The notes under the pieces were generated by a model that had not been told where the DNA came from, did not search any database, and worked only from the letters and a program-made list of their open reading frames with translations. Shown here one piece after another: positions 1-5,402 of a stretch of DNA of 18,820 nt. The first letter of the stretch is position 1; each line of letters opens with the position of its first letter. This stretch comes from JAWVZU01 sp033722075 (GTDB lineage: Bacteria; Pseudomonadota; Gammaproteobacteria; Xanthomonadales; SZUA-38), in the NCBI GenBank assembly GCA_033722075.1, contig JAWVZU010000041.1, forward strand, positions 1 to 18,820, read 5' to 3'. The translations under genes were made by a program, and so were the position numbers.

Positions 1-374
1 TCGATCCACTGGCCGACAAGCTCATGCTGTTGGCCTGCTTCCTGGTGCTCACACTGCAAGGCTTGTTCCCGATGTGGCTGCTGGTCCTGATCCTGGCTCG
101 CGACCTGCTGATCGTGGCCGGGGCAACCGCCTATCATTTTCTGGTCCGGCCGGTGGATGCCGCGCCGAGCGCCGTCAGTAAGGTCAACACCTTCCTGCAG
201 ATCGCGCTGGTGCTTTGGGTTTTGCTGGACCTCGCATGGCTCCGCTTGCCCGGGCAGGGCCTGACCGTGCTGGTGTACCTTGTGGCGGCAACCACCCTGG
301 CCAGCGGCATTCACTATGTATGGCGCTGGAGCATCCTGGCATTGCGAGGCGGAGCGAACGGAGAGAGCCCATGA
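1..374 (+). CDS. CDP-alcohol phosphatidyltransferase family protein, C-terminal part (5' end outside window)
   Basis: Only the C-terminal part is present; the reading frame is open from the window edge (codons begin at base 3) to the TGA at 372-374. The first visible residues, DPLADK, fit the end of the CDP-alcohol phosphotransferase signature (DG..AR........G...D...D), whose aspartates bind metal and the CDP moiety. About three to four hydrophobic segments follow, as expected of these inner-membrane enzymes, which transfer a phosphatidyl group from CDP-diacylglycerol to an alcohol such as glycerol 3-phosphate. The acceptor cannot be told from this piece, so a PgsA-like or other family member is possible. 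The stop overlaps the start of the next gene (ATGA, 371-374), which points to one operon with the permease and hda. Confidence 0.8.
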   Translation, partial: DPLADKLMLLACFLVLTLQGLFPMWLLVLILARDLLIVAGATAYHFLVRPVDAAPSAVSKVNTFLQIALVLWVLLDLAWLRLPGQGLTVLVYLVAATTLASGIHYVWRWSILALRGGANGESP

Positions 375-1477
375 AAGAGTCGCAGCGCTGGTTCATCCTC
401 GCCATGCTGGCCCTCACGGGCTGGCTGGTCTACCTGCTGGCCCCGATTCTCACGCCCTTCGCCATGGCCGCGATCCTCGCCTACCTGGGTGACCCGTTTA
501 CCGACTGGCTCGAAACCCACGGCCTGAGTCGGACCATGGCCGTCGTGATCGTCTTCATGTTGTTCACCCTGGGCTTCGCGATCCTGCTGCTGGTCCTCAT
601 TCCCAGTCTCGAGGACCAGGTTGCCCGGTTGGTGCGCCAGCTGCCGGCCATTCTGCAGTTCCTGGAAGGCAAGATCCGTCCCTGGATCGACAAGGTGCTC
701 GGACCGGACTACGACCTGTTCGACATCGACCGGATCCGGACAATGCTCAAGGAGCATTACCAGCAGGTGGGCGGTTTCGCCGCTTCACTGCTTGGTTCCA
801 TTTCCCGCTCTGGCATGGCAATCATCGCCTGGCTCATGAACCTGGTGCTGGTCCCGGTGGTGACGTTCTATCTGCTTCGCGACTGGGACAAGCTGCTGGA
901 TCGTCTGCATGCGCTTTTGCCGCGCCGCCTGGAATCGACGGTCGCCCGTCTGGCCCGGGAGTGCGATCAGGTCCTCGGCGCGTTTCTGCGCGGACAACTG
1001 ACGGTGATGTTGGCCCTGGGCACGATCTACTCGGTGGGACTGTGGCTCGTCGGGTTGGACCTCGCCATGCTGATCGGCATGATCGCGGGTCTGATCTCCT
1101 TCGTGCCCTATCTCGGGGCGATCGTGGGTGTTGCCCTGGGGGTCATCGCGGCGTTGTTCCAGTTCCAGGAAATACTGCCCGTCGTCTGGGTGCTCGTGGT
1201 CTTCGGTCTCGGTCAGACCCTGGAGGGTTATGTCCTCACCCCGATGCTGGTCGGCGATCGCATCGGGCTCCACCCGGTTGCGGTGATCTTCGCCATCCTC
1301 GCCGGGGGGCAGTTGTTCGGTTTCCTGGGAGTCCTGATTGCCTTGCCGGCCGCTGCCCTCATCATGGTTCTCCTGCGCTACGCCCACGAGCAGTACAAGC
1401 AGAGTGATCTGTACGGACCGGAGCCGCCGCCGGACGGCGACGAGGCGAGTCCCGAGGAGGAACCGGCGGCACCATGA
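371..1477 (+). CDS. AI-2E family transporter (PerM/YdgG-like inner-membrane permease)
   Basis: A 368-residue polytopic membrane protein of the AI-2E exporter family. Members are inner-membrane permeases proposed to export autoinducer-2 or to move ions; the substrate of most, including this one, is unknown. The sequence shows paired N-terminal hydrophobic segments (roughly residues 10-85), a soluble amphipathic middle section, and a C-terminal membrane block. That block holds family-like stretches such as LLRDWDKL, LISFVPYLGA and GYVLTPMLVGDRIGLHP. The tail after the last segment is acidic and proline-rich. I chose the ATG at 371 because it overlaps the upstream stop as ATGA and begins just before the first membrane segment. 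The frame stays open further upstream, but that extension runs over the CDP-alcohol gene and is not membrane-like. The stop again overlaps hda by 4 bp, so translation is probably coupled. Confidence 0.88.
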   Translation: MKESQRWFILAMLALTGWLVYLLAPILTPFAMAAILAYLGDPFTDWLETHGLSRTMAVVIVFMLFTLGFAILLLVLIPSLEDQVARLVRQLPAILQFLEGKIRPWIDKVLGPDYDLFDIDRIRTMLKEHYQQVGGFAASLLGSISRSGMAIIAWLMNLVLVPVVTFYLLRDWDKLLDRLHALLPRRLESTVARLARECDQVLGAFLRGQLTVMLALGTIYSVGLWLVGLDLAMLIGMIAGLISFVPYLGAIVGVALGVIAALFQFQEILPVVWVLVVFGLGQTLEGYVLTPMLVGDRIGLHPVAVIFAILAGGQLFGFLGVLIALPAAALIMVLLRYAHEQYKQSDLYGPEPPPDGDEASPEEEPAAP

Positions 1478-2229
1478 GCGCGACATCGCAGTTGCCGCTG
1501 GCGCTGGATCGGCTCCCGCCGCCGAGCTTTTCGAATTTCCACGCCGGCCCGAACGCCGCTGCGGTCGCGACGCTGCGCACGCTTGCGGCGGGCAACGAAG
1601 GGCACTGGCTTGCCCTGGTGGGCCCGGGGGGGTCCGGCAAGACCCACCTCCTGTCGGCCCTGGTCTCGGAGGCCGTGGCGGAGTCCGAGCAGGCCGTCTA
1701 CCTGTCGGGGCGCTGGCTTGCGGATGAGGCGCGTTACCAGGCCTTGCGGGATTGTTCGGAGCTCAGGCTCCTTTGCATCGACGACCTCGATCGGTTGCTC
1801 GGGAACCCGGCGGGTGAGGAGGCCCTGTTCCATACCCTGAACGATCTGCGCGCGGCCGGCAGTTCGCTGGCCTTCTCCGTGCCCTCGGGTCTGGCGACCC
1901 TCGAGATCGGGCTGCCCGATCTCCGCTCCCGGCTGGCCACGGCCACCCGTGTTCGCCTGGAAGCCTTGAGCGATGCGGACAAGATTGAATTGCTGAATGC
2001 CCGGGCACGGGGAACCGGAATCGAACTCGAGCCGGGCGCCGCAGAAGCACTCCTCAGGCAGGTGCCGCGGGATGCACCATCGCTGGTCGGTTGGCTGGAT
2101 CGACTGGCCGAGGCGAGCCTGGCCGCCCGCCGGCGCATCACCGCACGCTTCGTTCATCAGCAGCTGCGCGCTCGTCAGGGTAACGATTCCGCCTCGTCCA
2201 GCGAGCCGCAGAACGACTCGGTGGTGTAG
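1474..2229 (+). CDS. hda: DnaA regulatory inactivator Hda
   Basis: A 251-residue AAA+ protein of the Hda family. Hda, bound to the DNA-loaded beta clamp, stimulates ATP hydrolysis by DnaA and so prevents re-initiation of replication. An N-terminal clamp-binding motif QLPLAL is at residues 6-11. Walker A (GPGGSGKTH, about 50-58) and Walker B (LLCIDDLD, about 99-106) follow. The stretch GLPDLRSRL (about 146-154) fits the box VII arginine-finger region, and the C-terminal lid ends in a typical ITARFVHQQL. The P-loop is canonical. The start at 1474 overlaps the permease stop by 4 bp; a GAGGAGGAA stretch lies about 12 bases upstream. The last 18 codons, a serine-rich tail, overlap the convergent amrA gene. 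DnaA itself is excluded because the N-terminal and DNA-binding domains are absent. Confidence 0.93.
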   Translation: MSATSQLPLALDRLPPPSFSNFHAGPNAAAVATLRTLAAGNEGHWLALVGPGGSGKTHLLSALVSEAVAESEQAVYLSGRWLADEARYQALRDCSELRLLCIDDLDRLLGNPAGEEALFHTLNDLRAAGSSLAFSVPSGLATLEIGLPDLRSRLATATRVRLEALSDADKIELLNARARGTGIELEPGAAEALLRQVPRDAPSLVGWLDRLAEASLAARRRITARFVHQQLRARQGNDSASSSEPQNDSVV

Positions 2230-2759
2230 ACCTGGGCCTGGAGCCCGCGCGGCCAATCCTCGACGCTGAGTCCGGCCTTGACCCGCAGATGGTCGATGAA
2301 CTGGTCCGGATCGGGAAGGCTTTCCCAGACCTTGGGCAGAAACGTGGCCCGGCGGTCCCCGTGGCTGATCAGGAGCCCCGTGACGCCGGGAACCAGATTC
2401 GAGATCAGGGCTTCCCGGCTGCGCGCTTCCACCGTGCGCAGGGGACTGAGCAGGGAGATTTCCAGGACCTGACCGGCAAGTTCTGCGTGGCTCATCGGAG
2501 GAAAGCGCGGGTCGTCGAAGGCGGTGCGCCAGGCATGTCGGGCCAGATCCTCCACCAGCGTGTCGATCGCCACCGTGGCGCCGCAGCATCCGCGGAGCAT
2601 CCCGCCTGAGGTCAGGGTGACGAAGCTCGCCTGGCGGCGTCGCAGGGCGTCCGGAAAAGTCGCGGGATCCACAACCATCCGGACCCCGCGGTCAGTGCCG
2701 GTGCGAATCACTTCCCGGGCCAGCTGGAGCAGGGCAGTCCACTCGTCCCGCTCAGGCAT
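2175..2759 (-). CDS. amrA: AmmeMemoRadiSam system protein A (AMMECR1 domain)
   Basis: A 194-residue protein made of a single AMMECR1 domain. It is one of three genes (AMMECR1, MEMO, radical SAM) that recur together in bacteria and archaea; I know of no settled biochemical role. Family-like stretches include ASFVTL, the central hexapeptide region at residues 55-60, DDPRFPP and the C-terminal FLPKVWE. The hexapeptide, normally LRGCIG, reads LRGCCG here, giving two adjacent cysteines. The start at 2759 overlaps the amrB stop by 8 bp and gives the usual domain length. A longer frame to 2939 exists, but it runs over amrB and adds no domain. The 3' end overlaps the 3' end of hda by 55 bp on the opposite strand, with no terminator visible between them. 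Confidence 0.9.
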   Translation of the reverse strand: MPERDEWTALLQLAREVIRTGTDRGVRMVVDPATFPDALRRRQASFVTLTSGGMLRGCCGATVAIDTLVEDLARHAWRTAFDDPRFPPMSHAELAGQVLEISLLSPLRTVEARSREALISNLVPGVTGLLISHGDRRATFLPKVWESLPDPDQFIDHLRVKAGLSVEDWPRGLQAQVYTTESFCGSLDEAESLP

Positions 2760-3543
2760 CCTCGAAAACCAGGGCAGCATAGCCGACGACCCGGTCCTTG
2801 CTTCCCGCCGTGTCGCCGGAGTTGCGATATTCGAGAAGCCGGCTGGTCCAGCTGCGCCGGTCGGCAAGACGCAGCAGCCCGTTGACGCCGCGACAGCCGC
2901 AAGCCTGTTCGCCGTGGAGACGCCAATCCCCCTCGGCAATTCGCTCCAGCGTGTCCTGATCCGTCCGGCGTGCCTCGTGATAGGAGAGGTAGTGGCTGAG
3001 ATCGGTGCTGATGATCAGCAGCGTATGGTCATCCAGGCAGTGGTCCAGAAGCTGCTCGACCTGCTCGGCGGTGGCGTCGCCGACGGCAACGGGGACGAGG
3101 CGTGCATCCGGCAGCAGGCGCTGCAGGAAGGGGAGCTGGACCTCCAGGCTGTGTTCGTGGGCGTGCACCGCATCGGAGCGAACGACCCCGGGCCATGCGG
3201 CCAGTTCATCGACCAGCGGCCGGTCCAGGGAAACTTCGCCCAGGGGCGTCGCGAAGGCCGCGGACTCGGGGAGTGCCATGCCACGTACGGGCATGCGATG
3301 TGCCGGCCCAACGAGGACGACCCGGCGGAAACGCGCCTCGTGACCGCTCAGCAGGCGAAAGGCCTTGGCAGCCACTTCGCCGGAATAGATGTATCCGGCA
3401 TGCGGCACGACGAGCGCCCGCGGTGGGTGGGGCAACGTTTCCGGAGCGGGATCCAGATATCGGTCCAGGGTGCGTTCCAGGACAGCTGGATCGTCCGGGT
3501 AGAAAAATCCGGCCACGGCCGGTTCGCGAATACTAGAACTCAT
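2752..3543 (-). CDS. amrB: AmmeMemoRadiSam system protein B (MEMO family)
   Basis: A 263-residue MEMO-family protein, related in fold to class III (LigB-type) extradiol dioxygenases. The likely metal-site residues are visible: H48 in VPHAGYIYSG, H82 in GPAH, H131 in HEHSLEVQLPFL, H184 in STDLSHY and C215 in ACGC. Human MEMO1 has been reported to bind iron or copper through comparable His and Cys residues. It opens with REPAVAGFFYP, a typical family N-terminus. I chose the ATG at 3543 for that reason and because a GAGGT stretch lies 7 bases upstream; the open frame continues to 3816 but overlaps the divergent amrS gene. It is followed directly by amrA with an 8-bp overlap, so the two are probably co-translated. 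Confidence 0.92.
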   Translation of the reverse strand: MSSSIREPAVAGFFYPDDPAVLERTLDRYLDPAPETLPHPPRALVVPHAGYIYSGEVAAKAFRLLSGHEARFRRVVLVGPAHRMPVRGMALPESAAFATPLGEVSLDRPLVDELAAWPGVVRSDAVHAHEHSLEVQLPFLQRLLPDARLVPVAVGDATAEQVEQLLDHCLDDHTLLIISTDLSHYLSYHEARRTDQDTLERIAEGDWRLHGEQACGCRGVNGLLRLADRRSWTSRLLEYRNSGDTAGSKDRVVGYAALVFEDA

Positions 3544-3559
3544 GGCAGTTACCTCGGTC

Positions 3560-3568
3560 TGAGATAAT
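3560..3568 (+). promoter_or_regulatory. Possible extended -10 promoter for amrS
   Basis: The 66-bp gap between divergent amrB and amrS contains TGAGATAAT on the plus strand, that is TGN directly before GATAAT (5 of 6 matches to TATAAT). This is an extended -10 form that can work without a good -35, and none is seen. It would give an amrS leader of roughly 35 bases. Divergent transcription of amrB must also start in this gap, and an opposing TATTAT (3564-3569 on the minus strand) overlaps the same bases. Start sites are inferred, not shown. Confidence 0.4.
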
Positions 3569-3609
3569 AACCAGCGCTGGGAAGGACATACCCTGACTCG
3601 GATCAATTC

Positions 3610-4716
3610 ATGACAGCGGTCGATACACAATACTGGCATACCCTCGAGGATGGTCGCATCCAGTGCGACCTCTGTCCGCGCGAATGTCGCCTTAAGGAAG
3701 GTCAGCGGGGGCTGTGTTTCGTGCGCGGTCGGGAGGACGACCGGATCAAGCTCTTCAGCTACGGCCGTTCCAGCGGCTTCTGCATCGACCCGATCGAGAA
3801 AAAACCCCTCAACCACTTCCTGCCCGGCACCCCGGTATTGTCCTTCGGCACGGCGGGCTGCAACCTGGCCTGCAAGTTCTGCCAGAACTGGGACATGAGC
3901 AAGTCACGGGAGATGGACCGGCTGGCCGACAGCGCCTCGCCGGAGGACCTGGCAGAAGCGGCGGCCCGGACCGGCTGCCGCAGCGTGGCTTTCACCTACA
4001 ACGATCCGGTCATTTTCCTCGAATACGCGGTGGATGTCGCGGCCGCCTGCCGCGAGCGGGACATCCGGACCGTGGCGGTGACCGCCGGATACGTGAGCCC
4101 GGAACCACGGCGGGAATTCTTTGCCGCAATCGATGCGGCCAATGTCGATCTGAAAGCCTTCAGCGAGCAGTTCTACCGCAAGATCTGCGGGGGGTCGCTT
4201 GCCGACGTGCTGGATACGCTGGTCTATCTGAGGCACGAAACGGACCTCTGGTTCGAACTCACGACGCTGCTCATCCCCGGCGAGAACGATTCGAGCGACG
4301 AGTTGTCCCGCATGTGCCGCTGGGTGGTGGACGAACTCGGGCCGGACGTGCCGATGCATTTCACCGCCTTCCATCCGGACTGGAAGATGCGCGACCACCC
4401 CCACACTCCGCCCGCGACGTTGAGCCGGGCGAGGCGGATCGCCATGGACCAGGGCGTCCACTACGCCTATACCGGCAATGTCCACGACGGCGAGGGTGGA
4501 AGCACCTGGTGCGCCGGCTGCGGCAATCTGCTCATCGAGCGGGACTGGTATGCCCTCGGTGCCTGGAACCTGGACGCAGAGGGCCGCTGCGGCGAGTGCC
4601 GCATGCAGCTGCCCGGGCACTTCGACGGCCGGCCGGGCCGATGGGGACGCCGGCGGTCTCCGATCCACATCGGCGGCAGTGATTCAGTTTCGGTTCAGAC
4701 GAGGTCGCTAGACTGA
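3610..4716 (+). CDS. amrS: AmmeMemoRadiSam system radical SAM enzyme
   Basis: A 368-residue radical SAM protein of the AmmeMemoRadiSam type, close to pyruvate formate-lyase activating enzymes (COG1180). The [4Fe-4S] cluster motif CNLACKFC gives C84, C88 and C91. An N-terminal cysteine set (C19, C22, C26, C36) in CDLCPRECRLKEGQRGLC marks this subfamily. C-terminal pairs C301/C304 and C327/C330 could form a zinc-ribbon-like site. It should cleave S-adenosylmethionine reductively to a 5'-deoxyadenosyl radical; the target is unknown. It is divergent from amrB-amrA rather than in line with them. No strong ribosome binding site precedes the ATG at 3610; a purine-rich GGAAGGA lies about 23 bases upstream. 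The start is supported by the conserved N-terminal cysteines beginning at residue 19. Confidence 0.92.
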   Translation: MTAVDTQYWHTLEDGRIQCDLCPRECRLKEGQRGLCFVRGREDDRIKLFSYGRSSGFCIDPIEKKPLNHFLPGTPVLSFGTAGCNLACKFCQNWDMSKSREMDRLADSASPEDLAEAAARTGCRSVAFTYNDPVIFLEYAVDVAAACRERDIRTVAVTAGYVSPEPRREFFAAIDAANVDLKAFSEQFYRKICGGSLADVLDTLVYLRHETDLWFELTTLLIPGENDSSDELSRMCRWVVDELGPDVPMHFTAFHPDWKMRDHPHTPPATLSRARRIAMDQGVHYAYTGNVHDGEGGSTWCAGCGNLLIERDWYALGAWNLDAEGRCGECRMQLPGHFDGRPGRWGRRRSPIHIGGSDSVSVQTRSLD

Positions 4717-4755
4717 AGCCAGGCTTGAAAGAGCATGGTCGTAAGGAGACCCACG

Positions 4756-5253
4756 ATGAAAAGAATGATGATTGGATTGGCTGCCGCAGCAATGTTCGCG
4801 ACCGTGCCCGCGCAGGCGGACCGGGCGACGAGCTACGAGCGCGGCAGGGTCCTGGCGGTCACTCCGATCTTTCGAACCGTCCAGGTGCCGGAAACCCGCG
4901 AGATCTGCTACGAAGAGGAAGTTCGCCATCGCGGTCGCGCGGCGCCGACCATTCTCGGCGCCATCGTCGGCGGCGCGGTGGGCAACCAGTTCGGCGGCGG
5001 AAACGGAAGACGCGCCATGACCGTGGCCGGTGCGGCCCTGGGTGCGGCGATTGCCAATGACAACAGCGCCCGGCGCGGCCGCGGACACTACGAGACCCGC
5101 TGTGAGCTGGTCGACGAGTATCGCGAGGAAGAGCGAATCACCGGTTACCGCGTCGAATATGAATACAACGGCCAGGTCTATGCGACCCGGACCCAGCGCG
5201 ACCCGGGCGAATACATCGACCTGCGTGTTTCGGTTTCCCCCGTCAGTCCCTAG
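4756..5253 (+). CDS. Exported glycine-zipper 2TM domain protein
   Basis: A 165-residue exported protein. The first 21 residues form a clear Sec signal peptide (KR, hydrophobic alanine-rich core, AQA cleavage site). There is no lipobox cysteine after it, so it should not be a lipoprotein. Residues about 66-100 form the glycine zipper with repeated small residues (ILGAIVGGAVGN, then AGAALGAAIA), like the 17-kDa rickettsial antigen family. The C-terminal third is charged and tyrosine-rich, ending in a YNGQVYATRT stretch. C51 and C116 could pair as a disulfide. The function is unknown; such proteins are usually cell-envelope components. The start at 4756 is fixed by AAGGAG at 4743-4748 with a 7-base spacer. 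A longer frame from 4735 would spoil the signal peptide. Confidence 0.85.
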   Translation: MKRMMIGLAAAAMFATVPAQADRATSYERGRVLAVTPIFRTVQVPETREICYEEEVRHRGRAAPTILGAIVGGAVGNQFGGGNGRRAMTVAGAALGAAIANDNSARRGRGHYETRCELVDEYREEERITGYRVEYEYNGQVYATRTQRDPGEYIDLRVSVSPVSP

Positions 5254-5321
5254 CAAGCAAGCCAACGCCATCCCACTGCCCTTTCCCGGGGGCAGCTGAC
5301 AACACTCCTGACGGGTCCCGT

Positions 5322-5353
5322 GCCGCCGGTGCCAAACCGGCGGCCCTTTTTTT
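5322..5353 (+). terminator. Intrinsic terminator after the glycine-zipper gene
   Basis: A perfect 9-bp GC-rich stem (GCCGCCGGT at 5322-5330 with ACCGGCGGC at 5336-5344) closes a 5-base loop. It is followed within two bases by seven T residues (5347-5353). A second hairpin without a T run (CTGCCC/GGGCAG, 5276-5295) lies upstream and may help. It separates the glycine-zipper gene from the lysine/peptidoglycan block. Confidence 0.88.
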
Positions 5354-5402
5354 CCTCCCCGATATGATTTAATTCCTGCTCTGACGGGATTCTTGGAGGC
5401 CC

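Noticed and set aside
1378..2589. 403-codon minus-strand open frame across hda and amrA
   Set aside because: It lies opposite hda and in the wrong frame of amrA, with low-complexity composition typical of antisense frames.
2524..3567. 347-codon plus-strand open frame opposite amrA and amrB
   Set aside because: The minus strand carries complete AMMECR1 and MEMO domains; the plus-strand frame has no domain-like sequence.
5276..5295. CTGCCC/GGGCAG hairpin as a separate terminator
   Set aside because: No T run follows it; the hairpin at 5322-5344 with seven T residues is the better terminator.
5363..5368. TATGAT as a -10 box for the lysine/peptidoglycan block
   Set aside because: No -35 or TGN extension is present at a workable distance, and the expected -35 position falls in the terminator stem. 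A promoter must be near here, but I cannot point to it.
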